Assembly: GCF_022201045.2 (NCBI RefSeq)
Contig: NC_068558.1
Span: forward strand, 6,787,501-6,851,500
Reading direction: 5' to 3'
DNA: 64,000 nucleotides
Source: Citrus sinensis
Lineage: Eukaryota > Streptophyta > Magnoliopsida > Sapindales > Rutaceae
A program made the translations under genes and the position numbers. A model generated the notes under the pieces. It made no database searches, was not told the origin of the DNA, and was given only the letters and a program-made list of their open reading frames with translations. Below are positions 47,795 to 59,962 of this stretch, one piece after another. Numbering within the stretch: position 1 is the stretch's first letter; each line of letters begins with the position of its first letter.

Positions 47795-48215
47795 TTGAGT
47801 TCAAATCCCCCTAACTCCCCTTTGATAGGGGTTTATTTATCTACCTGCATTGGGGGCCGTATTAAAGTGAAGGTTGTTATTCGAACTGTCTCGATTGATG
47901 TTTGACTTTACTAGGACTCGAACTCCCCTTTTTTTTTTTTGGTCTAAATCATTCGGTATCCGGTGACCACATTGGGCCCCGACTACTCCGGATTCGAAGA
48001 GAGGGCGATTCTCCTCCCAACGTAGGCGACTCCACCAAGACTCGAACTGGGGAGCAAACCTAGTCGAGGCTTGAGGGGTTCAGTTCGCTACCAACTGAAC
48101 CAACCAGTCGTTGGTTCGAACTCCCCTTTAATAGGGATTTATTTGAATATCCGCTTTAGGGGTAGAATAGATTTCTCTTCCATATTCAAGCGAGGGTTGT
48201 TATTTAGGTTGTGCC
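47795..48215. repeat. Duplicated segment interrupted by the SINE
   Basis: The stretch ttcaaat...cctttgataggggtttattt at about 47795-47895 is repeated as tcgaactcccctttaatagggatttattt, continuing to gagggttgttatt near 48204. The SINE inserted into the second copy, so the duplication is older than the SINE. Confidence 0.55.
47932..48115 (-). mobile_element. tRNA-derived SINE with 14-bp target duplication
   Basis: On the minus strand the element starts CCAACGACTGGTTGGTTCAG, with an A-box-like TGGTTCAGTTGG and a B-box-like AGTTCGAGTCTT about 60 bp later. It ends in an A-run. The 14-bp repeat TCGAACTCCCCTTT flanks it at 47918-47931 and 48116-48129. Pol III boxes, a poly(A) tail and a target duplication together define a SINE. 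The family name was not determined. Confidence 0.82.
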
Positions 48216-49470
48216 TTTTAGAATTATAAATAAGAATTCTAATTTATGTCTGATTGTAAAATATCAATAGAGTTCTTATCAGTATATCAAATTATATATA
48301 TATAAGTGCTCACTAGTCTCTTATTCAACAAATATGAAACTAAACTGATATAATCAATAGATTTAAATTTGTTCAATTTTGTTTCTTTAATTCCTACACG
48401 TGATGATATCACTCAACAAAAAAATCAAAGATCGTCGCCCATTAAATAGTTATTCTATATACACTAATTAAACAATTAAAAATCATACGGTGAGCATAAT
48501 GGTCAGGTTGTCCAAAGAGAGTCATTGGTCCATTATAAATTAACTAATTTATTCAAGGATGAAAACCAGAAATTTACACGTTGCCCCGCAAGTGGAAAAA
48601 ATAAATATTTGCTAAGATTTGGAAAAATAAAAATAAAAGAATTGAAATTTCACAGCCCGTGTGGAGTAGCAAACAAAAGCATTTGTCTTGTCATAAATGT
48701 TTTTTAATTCGAGCAACAAAAGTGATAAAAACGTTGGGTAAAAGCTGTCAGTGAGTCAGACGATGGTGAGTGTCTACTGTCTACTTAATTAACGTGACGT
48801 GATGCAGATACATCTGGCAAAACCTTCTTGATTAAGGAATGCGTGACATCGCATCAAATCGAATCATCCTCATCCACGAAATAGAAACGGTTTTAACCAC
48901 TAGATCCTGGGGACCAGAAGCGAGACCTGCTCATCGTCAAGGCGTGGGATCGGTTCATAATTCGGCGTTCACATTGGCAGAAAGCTTTATGGGCTGTAAT
49001 GGGCTTGATAATTATTCTGGATCTGCTACTACTAACACCCCCGTAAAATTCTTATAAAACCCCAACTGTTAGGACTCCCCCCTTTATTAGTCATCAAAAT
49101 GTCAGTTCCGACGTTTAACCTAAAGCCCTAAAAACTTTTTTGTTTCTCTACAAACGCCAATTTTACCCTCTCTCATAAGGTCCTTACTGCCCCTCTTTTC
49201 AAATTACGTCCCGAATTCTTGTGTTGCCAATGGATCTTCCTTTGAAATTGGCCACTGAATCTTCCTTTAAAATTGGACGGACAATCTCGTACGATAAATG
49301 TATAAGTTCTTTTAATTGGGTCCGACCTCAGTATGCGGCTCACCTTGCGGCTAGCTAAGTAGCTGTAGAATACTACTGTAAGCACCCCAGGACCAAACCG
49401 TCTACACCACACCACTCTTCATTATAAGGCACGGTTCTTTTATTGCATAAAAAAATAAGAATTTTGAAAA

Positions 49471-49943
49471 GAGCTGTGACATTTCACCCCTCAAATTTTC
49501 TCTCCAGCCCCCACATTTTTATTAATCATACTTATGTTCACAATTATCCTTATTAAATAATAAAAAGAACAATAAAAAAAAAAAAACACAACAAATACAA
49601 TTCCAAAAACACTAGCCGCCTCCTACCACCTCAAAGCAATTGTACCACTATCCCTTAGTTGCCGATTGACCCTAGTAGCAAATTCTCCGACAACCATCAA
49701 CCTATTAAAAGATAAATAATGAAAATGAACTAGCAATAAAGCGGTCGAGATTAGGATGAATAATAAAGAATGGTGACTTGAAGTAGTAACAATGGTGGTA
49801 GAAGGTAGCTAGGGTTTATGGAATTATTTTTTATTCTTTAATTAAATTTTTATCTTTTAATAGGGATAATTTTATAAATAAGTGAGGTTGATTGAATAAT
49901 GGGGACTAATGAAAGAAATTAAGAGGGTCAAATATCATCACTC
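49471..49943. mobile_element. Mutator-like MITE, 473 bp
   Basis: The left end GAGCTGTGACATTTCACCCC is mirrored by the right end (reverse complement GAGTGATGATATTTGACCC), with inverted similarity for about 100 bp. The 9-bp flanks TTTTGAAAA at 49462-49470 and 49944-49952 are identical. It is non-coding. Confidence 0.82.
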
Positions 49944-50119
49944 TTTTGAAAACTATACGTTGCCGTGAACCATTTTTACTCTCAATGTCCACACTCTTTC
50001 TCTCTTATTGCCATTACTACACAATTAATTTTTTTTTTATGAAGTATTACGCAACTAAAATGCCAATTTTTAAAAATATTGAATATTGAATATTTTCATA
50101 GATACATCCAAAAATCCTG

Positions 50120-50310
50120 TTAAAACATCTTAAGCCCAGTTCATTACCTGTCGGGACTCGGGATACATCTTATGCATAATATTTATTGTACAAATTGGAA
50201 ACATGCTCCCTAACGAAAGTGAAAAATTACTCCTCATGTATACATAGAGAGATTCAAATCGGCCATAACTATGAGGTCAGAAAAGATCCACCACTGAGCT
50301 AATTACTAGT
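50120..50310 (-). repeat. Possible tRNA-derived SINE
   Basis: The minus strand shows TTAGCTCAGTGG (A-box-like) and, ~40 bp on, CCGATTTGAATCTC (B-box-like), the arrangement of a tRNA-related SINE head. Ends and target duplication were not resolved. Confidence 0.45.
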
Positions 50311-53300
50311 TTGTACTATTAATAAACCAATTATACAATAACAAATACAAATGAAGGAGTATATACTAGGGCACTTAAAATTTTTCTGTACTTAGATCGC
50401 TATTGTTTGTGACTTTTATGGACCTAACTTTTCTCTGTTTATAGTGATATAAACTCTTATACAATTTCTTTTTGGTAAAAAATAATATGTCAATATACTA
50501 TTTGCCGGATGTTGTCATAGGTCAATTCATTTGTTACATTGAATTATATATAGTTTAATGATACTAATAGTATATTGACACATTAATTTATACAGAAAAA
50601 AAATTATATAGAAGTTTGTAACCCCATCGTTAACCATACAGATTATACGAGAATAACAAGTAGATGGTTCCTTTTTTCTTTTCTTTGCTTTAACATATAT
50701 ATTATTGCAATTATGCGCCAAGGATGTGCAATGATTTAGGTAAACATCAATATCTTATAACTTTGTTATAGACCAGCATTGAAAAATTATAGTTAATTAA
50801 CAATTAAGTTAAACAGACAGAATAATGATTACTAATAATTAACACAATAGTAAAAGAAGAGAAAGAATATATAGTTACCATAACTAGCAAACCAATAATA
50901 ATAATAATAATAATGATGGAGATCACTAGGGAGACAAAGCTTTGGTGGACCACTAAATGTTAAGTTTGAGACCTTTTAGCATGTATTCCAAGGGAGAAAA
51001 GATGAGATATTTAGAAAGAGAGATTAACAAATTTATTTCCACCTAACATGTTTTCCCTTCTATTCATAAATTTATCCAAAACTAAACAATTTTTCAATTT
51101 GAAGAATTTGTTTAAGATTAAGGTGCTTCGATTTTTAATCGTAGATTGTTAAATTTATAACATCTTACTGTTAAAAGAAAAGCTAAAATTATTCACCAAA
51201 AAATATAAAATATTATAGATAATTGAGGCATTATGACTTTTAATACACAACTATTGTGAACTAAAGTTACTGACTTTGCAAGAATTTTAGAACAACATAT
51301 AAGATAAAATTATTCAAAAATCTATTTAGTAAAATATTTTAAAAAATAAGCTAAAGTACAATAGATATAAGTGTGCCTTAAGTTAATTAAAGTACCTATG
51401 AATAATGTGTTTGTCCTTCCATAAAATTTATCTTTATAGCTGGTTAGCTGATGTTGAATTTCATAGATTGCTCAGAAGGAAGAGAATGCTATTATTTTCT
51501 CTAAAGAGATATAAAAGCGTTTTTCCATTGTCCTTATATAGACAATAAGACCAATCGTAACTATATATTATAATAAAGAATCAAAATAAGACTCCTGCTA
51601 GTAATTTCTAAGACAAGTAAGCTTCTGAATCTTATGCATTAGTATATTTATTAATTTATAAAATCAAAACAGCTTTTTTGTTTTTTGGTGTAAAGTATAT
51701 AATGCTTAAAGATATATTAAAATAAAAGAAAACAGCCAGCCAGCAAAAAAATAATTTAAAATGCATGATTTACTTAGTAGGGAAACGAAAACGAAAATTC
51801 ATTATTTCTTGAGATTTTTTATATTGGTAATAATTAGCTCAAAAAGGGACTATAAACGTCAGCTTCATGGTTGATGATTCTAATGAACTTATTATACATC
51901 TAATTAATTATTTTGCGTGTATTATGTGTGTGTGCGCTTTATTTATGGGAGAAGAATGGCGAGAGGGACGCATCAAGAAGAAGAAGAAGAAGCAACAGTG
52001 ACTTAGAAAAAGAAAAAAAAGTGGAGTTGGTTTTGTCGGCCATATATGCCAAACCAATGGATGGATTAATTGGCTTATTGATGTGCCATTTTTAATTTCT
52101 CATTCCAAATTTCGGCTGCACAAAGCACTTATATATTAATAATACACATGCACTATCTTTCTTTCGGCTTTTGGATTTCTTGGCCGACTTGCATCCATGC
52201 ATCTTTTTTTTTTTTTTCCTTCTTTTATTTTGCACATGGTATAAAATATTTTGAAGAAAACTAAAAAAAAATAAATTATAATTTAATTAATTAAATTTGG
52301 GATGAGAAGTGTCCCTTCCATTTTGAGGAAGGGTAATTGATGCAGCAGAAAGTAAGTCAAATACTAGCAACAGTTGCCTAAAATTGCAGATTGACTTTAA
52401 TTTTAGTAAAGGCGACGGGTCTACACTCTACATAGACCTTAAGGATTAAGGGTCCACTTCTAGATATGACAATATATGATTGTCTCCTTAAAGTGGAGAA
52501 AATACAAGTGGGGCCTCACAGTCACAGCATTGATTTGATCGCAGCGCCTCAAATCTTGACTACGTGTTGAAAACGCATTGGCTAAAACCACTTTACACTT
52601 CTTCAAATCGTTTGATACGTGGATTTTACGAGTATGTTATTAAGATAAAAATTATTATGCCCTAGCACTTTTACTTAGTGATTTTCATATAATTTTATTT
52701 AGTTAATCAATCCGGATTTGATTTTTGATGAATATGGAACACCTTACCAATCTCTACTTAAAAAAATAAAAATATTAATAAATAAAAATTCCCATATCAA
52801 CAGAGTTTTAATCTCTAATGTTACTAAGGATACTTGCATAAAATGTGGCGGACAAGTATTATGAGTATGCCATCTGCTAAGCATGAAGATTTACTTGTAA
52901 TCTGAAGATGATGACGGACAATAAACGTAGTATCATATTCAATCACCAACTTATTCAACCCGGAGTATGAGTTGAGATTGCTCAGCAGCTAAATAACAGT
53001 AGTAAAAAGAAAATATAGACAAGCAAAACAATCTATCAAAACACCCCCACCATCTCAAAATAAATTATCAGCAGTTAGTATTACATAATTTCCTTTATTC
53101 AAGCTATCCATATTCGCCTTGCAAAATCTAACATTCACTTCCAAACTCAGAATTTGGTTAAGGTAATACATACATGTGTACTGTTTATATAAATTTCGAT
53201 CAAGTGCATGAGTCGCATATCAATTTATTGTTGGTAGAATTGTGTTATGGGGTCCACAACTCCACTAATTAACGAACATCCACCACATGAACCTATAAAT

Positions 53301-54513
53301 ATTAATGATGACTTTTAACCACTGAAATTTGAGGGCTCCCAAACCTTGTCAAATAGCACCTTTGTCATCCATAAAATTGAAAAATTGAGACTTTAAAGCA
53401 TTAGACAACAAGCCGGTAGAATAATAAAGTCAATCTCCTATTGACATGTTACTTATGTAAGAAATCGAAAATTCACTATATTTCTTCTATGAAATGTAGG
53501 TTAAATTTCTTAGTTTCTATAGCATGGCTTAATTCTGGTGACTTATTACTTAACGTGGATAGTTATCTTTTTGCTATCTAGTGATGATGAGGTTGTAACT
53601 CATGGAGCATTCTAAGAAAATTTCCTCATAAAGCAATTAAATCGTCGAGCAATGATGAAAAATCATTCAAGAGATAGAAAATTTTTCTTTATATGTAATG
53701 ATTGTAAAAAAAATTAACACAAAAATTTTATTAACTAATTGAAAATTGACACATAAAGAACTAAAGAAAGGGACAGAACAGTTGCCCATGATTGCATTTG
53801 TACCCAAGACATAAATTAGTCTCCAGTAATTAATTCTTGCTACTTCAAATCCACTTTTAATCTTTCATAGAAAAGATATTGACATTTTAGTGGGGCCCCT
53901 AATGTTTTGAATTTGATTCATAATCTCAAAATTCCAAAAGGATGCAAAGACATAGTGAGAGACATGATTAAAGAACCTTGTCTTTCAATTTTGCTTAATG
54001 TATGAGAGGGAGAGATAATTAAAACTTTTCATGAATTCTTTCTTTTATTATTATTATTTTTTCTTTCAATCTCAGCAACGTGTTTACCATATTACCCCCA
54101 TATTATTCAAAGCTGCTGCTGATTCAAATCTCCCGTGGACGATACACAGTCATATAATTTTCATTTAAAAAAAGCAAATTAAACTATTAAAGTATAAGAA
54201 GATCGAAAAGATAGAACATAATTGTGTAGAAGACATGAGAATATGAAACAAGCGGCGGACCGTAACATTACGTATATAAATTGATACAGTGTATAATTAA
54301 TAAAGCAGGAAGCACACAACATGATCAGTAAATTAATTTAAATAACTCTACGTCCTGAGACTCACTGTTTCTTATCATAGACTACGTGAATTATCCTATT
54401 TTTCGTTTCACCTCTCTCTCCTTTTTTCAAGATTTATTGAATTATCTTATATTACATGACCATATCAAACCGTAACGAACAAAAATGCCATGTTCAGTTC
54501 ATTAGGAGCATTA

Positions 54514-55203
54514 TCAAAAGTAGCTCCACAAACGTTCTCCATCAGAATTCTCCGGCGAATCATCAGACGGCGAAGAGTTTAGTCTAGGCGGGGACACCAT
54601 CATTCCCTCTGCCATGTCCACTAGCAAATTAGGCATGTTCAAAAGTGCGTCCTCGTCAACAAATTCTCCAATCACATCATTGCTGCGCGACTGTTCCATT
54701 CTTTGATTCTCATCAGGATCACTTACACTTTCGGCCTTTCTTCGAGCACAAGAAGCAGCCGCAGCTGCAGCGGCGTTACGTATGTCCACAGAAGAAGAAG
54801 AAGCAGGCACCGGGTAGGTTGAAACAAAGTTAGGGAAATTGAGCACAGCATCACTTCCTTTGAGGGCTAGGGCTGCAACATCATAAGCGGCCGCTGCCAT
54901 TTCAGGAGTAGGATATGTACCGAGCCATATACGTGTGCTCTTGCGAGGCTCCCGGACCTCCGACACCCATTTGCTGTTCCGGCACCGGATTCCTCGGTAC
55001 AACGGGTGTTTCTTGGTGGAGCTTGACGGGGCAGCGGCCATGGTACTGGTGTTAGATGATGGGTGAGCTAAATTTTCACTTATGGGAGAAGGGTAATTTT
55101 GACACGTGGAAGTATTATTGTGAAGGGAATGTGGCCCTCGAAGTTGAAGATAGTGGTCTAATTCGGGTACGTTGGTAGGATTTTGAGGGTCATGATCACC
55201 CAT
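54514..55203 (-). CDS. AP2/ERF group III (DREB A-4, ERF027-like) transcription factor (229 aa)
   Basis: A single-exon protein with one AP2 domain at about residues 69-126 ([20 protein letters not shown]...[21 protein letters not shown]). The WVSEVREP and [19 protein letters not shown] blocks and the absence of CBF signatures place it in DREB subgroup A-4, near the ERF024-027 type. An Ala-rich stretch ([14 protein letters not shown]) follows. The acidic C-terminus has [17 protein letters not shown] and ends LWSYF, a motif of transactivating DREB proteins. It is on the same strand as the CBF gene and about 8 kb upstream of it in the direction of transcription. A TA-rich stretch (55242-55258) may contain the TATA box. 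Confidence 0.92.
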   Translation of the reverse strand: MGDHDPQNPTNVPELDHYLQLRGPHSLHNNTSTCQNYPSPISENLAHPSSNTSTMAAAPSSSTKKHPLYRGIRCRNSKWVSEVREPRKSTRIWLGTYPTPEMAAAAYDVAALALKGSDAVLNFPNFVSTYPVPASSSSVDIRNAAAAAAASCARRKAESVSDPDENQRMEQSRSNDVIGEFVDEDALLNMPNLLVDMAEGMMVSPPRLNSSPSDDSPENSDGERLWSYF

Positions 55204-56988
55204 ATATAATATAAGGCTTTTAGGAAATATTGAAGATAAATAAATATATATATATATATCTGGGGGATTAGTATAGTTATATATGTTGGGTACTTAATTA
55301 AGGTGATATAGCAATACATATTTATAAAAAAAGTGAAAGCGTGGGCAATTCGCGGGGTCGATTGAAACTCGTGGTATCCAGTAATATTGCTAGCTGCTAG
55401 CTAGGGTTTTCAAGTCTACTTGCATGTTTTCTAAGTGGAAAATGATAGTTGACACTCTAATATATATATATATGCATACATATTTTTATGTTTTTTTTTT
55501 TTTTTGGGAGCTATATGATGAAATTGATGGAGAGAACGCACGCTTAATTATGCTCGCACGCTATTAATTAGTTACGATATTGCCTTACATAACAATAGCA
55601 AGGCCAAGAATTGTGAATTCCGCTGTTAGTAATTAATGTAGAAGTACATCACATAAGCACACACGAATAATTCACGATTAGAAATATATGAGTTTGATGC
55701 TGAGATTTTTATGTACAAGTCATGATACTGGCCAGGAATTTTATCAGGGGGATTTGCAAATTCAAAGAATATGTATGTATAGTTGTGTTCTGATACATAA
55801 CTACATAGACTATTAATGAGTTTCATTCGTTGAATGTTCTTAATTACCTGATTCTAGGCAAATTTAAATTAAATCTGGTAACCAAAAATTAGGTAGTGGT
55901 TCGATCAAATTATATTTATAATTTAATCAAACAAGGCAAAGTTACAAGTATCTCATAACCTAATGACAATTAATGAGTGACAACTAATCTAAATACCACA
56001 CACATGTTCCCCCATGGATGAAGGATCCTAGCTAGCTTCAATGAGATCAATCTTCATGAATAGTCCGCAGGGGTCCCATTTTCGTGCTTGCATCCTGACC
56101 AAAAAGGGCCAGAAAACTGCAGACAGAGCAAAAGATGTTTCTTCAGATACGATTATTACAGTCAAATCCATGTTCGGTTTGGGCGGCTGGTACTGGTACT
56201 TTCCTTGGACAATATTTGGCCAACAAGGAGTTTTTGTTTTTCCACGCCCTTTAACAGTCTTATTAGTTTCTCTTTGTCACACATGATTTTAGTGTCTGAT
56301 TGTGTCACTTCCTTTTCCTCATCTATGGAATCCTTAATCTTTTGGGTACGGCTAATACCTTTTCAATTGTTAATGTAATGTATGCTATTTACTGAAGAGA
56401 TTTCAGATTTGAAGGTTTCCTACCATTCAATGTACTCTAAAAAATCTTTTGTTGGGACCAGAAATATGTTGTATATTTGAATGATAAGTGCGTGTGATGT
56501 TATTGCCCACTCGTGGAATTTCCCAGCAAATCTGTGTCACTAGAGTCTTGAATTGCCAACAAAACTGAGTGGATGGTACCTTGTGGTCCTGCATACATTA
56601 TTGTTCTTAGAATTAAGAAAAATGTTTTCTTGATTAGCAGTTGCTAACTATTTAACAAGATGTTTTTGAATATATTTGACTATATATTGTTTTATTGATA
56701 AATTTTCCTATTCTATCGTGGTATGCTAAAACCTATGTGCGTATGACATATATTTTTTTTTCTTTTTTTCTTTTTTAATTTTCAAATCCATTAAGCAGAG
56801 TTAGTTAAGGACCTAAAATTCCTTTTTAACCTCAGCTTCTTTCTTGTCACTCATAATTAAGTGCTTACTTGCTTTACAGGAGAATGAGTGAAGAAGTGAG
56901 AATTAAATCTTTCCAAATATAAGTAGCTATTTGGGTAGAGAAATGAAATTCTTTTATAGATCTAAATATGAACCTAGATTTTGTCATA
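55204..56988. other. Intergenic DNA
   Basis: No supported gene. TA microsatellites at 55242-55258 and near 55462. An open frame at 56041-56286 of 81 aa has less AT-rich composition than its surroundings but no recognised motif; it could be a gene fragment. Confidence 0.45.
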
Positions 56989-57365
56989 GGGCCAGTTTGG
57001 GATTGCGAAAACTGATGAAATAAGTTGCGGATTAAAAAGGTAGTTTGGTGTTTTGGTAAATTGTGCTATTGTGGTTGTTGTGAGTTTGAAAAGTAAAGTA
57101 TATGTGTTTAGTAAATTTTATTACGAAAATGTTGTTTTATTATATAATGACCAAAATAGACATAAGTTTTAATTTTAATTTTTATTTTTAGAGTATGTTT
57201 AATAAATTGTTTACACATATCTTTTTTTTTTAAATATGTAAAATTACATTAAAAACTCAATTAAAAAAAAAGAACTTTATAATCGGTTACATAAAATATG
57301 ATAAAAATTCATAGTTACACATAATCTAAATAAAATAAAAAGTAATATGTATTACATATTTACAT

Positions 57366-58735
57366 TCATAATAAATTTTTTGCAATAAAGTTCCTCCAAT
57401 TTTTCATTTCTTGGGATCCAGACCCATTAGTATTGTGATACTTTTCTTGAGTGTTATTATCTCTTTCTATTCCTTCATTAAATATTGAAGTAGGATAATT
57501 TTCGATGTTGTCAAAATGCAGATCACATTGCACATGTCTTCTTATATAATTGTGTAATGTCATGGTTGCAATGACTATTTTCACTTGTTTGGCAAACAGA
57601 TAGCTAGGTATGTCTCTTAAAATCTTTCATCTTTTCTTCTCCATACTCCAAATGTGCGTTCAATAATGGTTCTAAGCAATGAGTGAGCATGATTAAATAT
57701 TTCTTGATAACCTGTGGGTTTACTACCTTGACGAAACTCTGGAAGGTGGTATTTTTCACCTTTATATGGACCTAAAAAACCACTAATTTGGGGGTATCCT
57801 GCATCCACTAAGTAATATTTTCCTGTTGAATAAAAAACATGTAAATTTATATCGTAATATTTTAAAAGATTAAATTAAAATTCAACTTGAATACTTTGTT
57901 AACAAAAATACTAAATATTTAAGAAATAACTTTAAAAAAATGAAACACCTTTGGGAGGCTGTGGAAAATTCATTGTATGATTTCTAATAGCTGTTAGAAA
58001 AATCCTTGCATGCCTTCCCAACCTGCAAGTGCAAAAATAAATTGCAAATCAAAACTACATTCAACCATTATATTTTGAGTCGGTATTTCTTTTCTATCAA
58101 TATATGGTATTTGATCTTCTAGGGATATTGTGGTAAGAACATGCACACCATCTATAGCACCAATATAATCCCAATAATAGCATGAAAACATATTTATTAC
58201 TAATCTGTAACTTTGAAAAACAAAAATTAAAAATAATTTTTTAATTACCTTAAAGTGGGGCATGTATTTCGAATCTCTCAGTATTTCTTTAGGAACCTCC
58301 TTAAACTCAGGATCTTCTGGCTTTATTATATCTATTGCTATAAGATACACAATATCTAATGCTTGCCTAAAATATCTGTTGATGGTTTCACCTGAGTGTT
58401 GAAAGCATTTTTGTGCTAACCTATTTCCAACCTCATGTCCCAAAGTACGCAAAAACATTCCTAGAATCTCAGTAGCCCCCATTCTTCTTGAAACTTTTAG
58501 CCCATAATTTATTTTTAGATCAACATATAATTTAAAAAAATACAGACTTTTCCATTCTAAACATCTTGTAGCACCAATTATCATTTCCTTCTAATACATC
58601 CTTCAACCACATAATTCCAGTTTGTATAGAATTCATACAAGGTTGTTTATAAATATATTTGAGATAATAGTCTTCTATAAGAAGTGCAGAGATACATACA
58701 ATTTGGTCGAACACCTCATCATCAAATGCATCCAT
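57366..58735 (-). pseudogene. PIF/Harbinger transposase pseudogene
   Basis: From the ATG at 58735 the frame runs through MDAFDDEVFDQIVCISALL and CYKMFRMEKSVFF. It then shifts near 58535-58555 into FKLYVDLK...GHEVGNRLAQKCFQHSGETINRYF. The nuclease core keeps IGAIDGVHV (first Asp), DAGYPQISGFLGPYKGEKYH (second Asp) and ERTFGVW (Glu). A C-terminal helix MTLHNYIRR follows. A probable intron after HFK has lost its acceptor, and further frame changes lie near 57994 and 57615. The catalytic triad is still legible, so decay is moderate. Confidence 0.85.
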
Positions 58736-59139
58736 TTCTAAAATAAACTTATAAACAATTATTCAAAAATTATCACTAAACATGTAGTAAAATTTAAAAA
58801 AAAAAGTAAAAATAAAAAGTTGTTATAAACAATTATGAAAATCATTCATAATTATTATTACAACTAATGTTTAATGAAAGGTAGTATGAAAACAGTATCA
58901 AAAAATTAATTGTTCATGAAACACCTTATTCTGAAAAGAAACTAAAATCTAAAAGCCTAAAGGAAAATCTAACATCATCTAATGAGATTACTACAATAAC
59001 ATATTTTAAGATTATAAACCGATGATTTCTCAAATTGAAGCCATTTAAGCATTGTCTCTGGGTCTTTCATGATATAAAAAAAAATCTCTCTCTTCTCTTT
59101 AGATAAAAGAGTCGAGTGGTAAATAACCATACGTCGCTT

Positions 59140-59962
59140 CCAACTTCCACTCCAGGTAAAAATTCAACCATTTGCATCACTTCAGGAATACTACAGCTGA
59201 TAGTGTCATTTTTTTTTTATCCTCAACAACATTTATAGGGTGGTCAATCTATTGTGATAATTTCATAGCGCCTCCCATCTTTGCCCTTCCTAATCTAACC
59301 TTTTTAAATTTCTTCACCTTTTTATCTACTATCTCACATATTTGAGCTTTTCTTTTATCCACCAATTTCTCAAAATTTTCAATACCTTTGTCAGATTTTA
59401 ATTGATCAGTGAACTCATCCAAATCACCATTACTTTCTCATGGAATAACATTTTTCTCTAGCTCTTCATGACTTTCATATGGAAAGACACCAGCCGAAGG
59501 TGCCCAAGCATGCTTTTCGGTGGCTGCAGTGTTCATGAACATCCTGTCCAACTGCCCTTCTAATTCTTTATCAAAGCCTCCTTTACGAAATGTTAAACAC
59601 TGTATAAAGTTAAACACTAATTTTGTATATAATAAAAAAAATTGTAAATGGTAAAATAATCAGCATTCATACCTTTATTTTCTTCTTCCACTACTCTTCA
59701 GAAGCATCAATAGTCTTTAATATGGAATTCCATCCTAGACCAGTTTCTTTCCCCACAAGATCTTTCCATAATTTCCAATTACTTTTAAGGGCATCCCACT
59801 TATTTTTCAAGTGTCTTTTAGTATACGTTTTTTCAGTTGTCTTAATGAAATTTGCAACTAAGCTTTCCCATCCAACATTAGTAAAATGAGTTACTAGTGT
59901 GCCTTAATAAGTTGTGCATTACTGGAAGTTTCAGTAGAGTTGGCAATATTGTTATTCTTCAT
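59140..59962 (-). pseudogene. Myb/SANT-like Harbinger accessory protein, broken
   Basis: On the minus strand the ATG at 59962 is followed shortly by stops. A Myb/SANT-like block is then clear: THFTNVGWESLVANFIKTT, then RHLKNKWDALKSNWKLWKDL and GWNSILKTIDASE. A Lys-rich tail follows around 59230-59400 (KAQICEIVDKKVKKFKKVR). Harbinger elements need such a partner to bind DNA and bring in the transposase. Several stops show it is inactive. Confidence 0.75.

Larger units (their letters stand above)
46776..54513. other. Long gene-poor interval between the two AP2/ERF genes
   Basis: No coding gene was supported in 7.7 kb. It contains SINEs at 47932-48115 and about 50120-50310, a MULE MITE at 49471-49943, an AAT microsatellite near 50891-50914 and a GAA microsatellite near 51975-51993. 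Short open frames (for example 48839-49057 and 51913-52095) lack recognisable features. Confidence 0.5.

Noticed and set aside
47932..48115. Possible tRNA gene on the minus strand
   Set aside because: A- and B-box-like motifs are present but no cloverleaf or acceptor stem forms; poly(A) and target duplication show a SINE.
51913..52095. 60-aa frame with Arg-rich stretch
   Set aside because: Spans a GAA microsatellite, with no homology signal.
56041..56378. Two overlapping plus-strand frames of 81 and 96 aa
   Set aside because: No recognisable motif, no splice partners and competing frames; kept only as a possible fragment.
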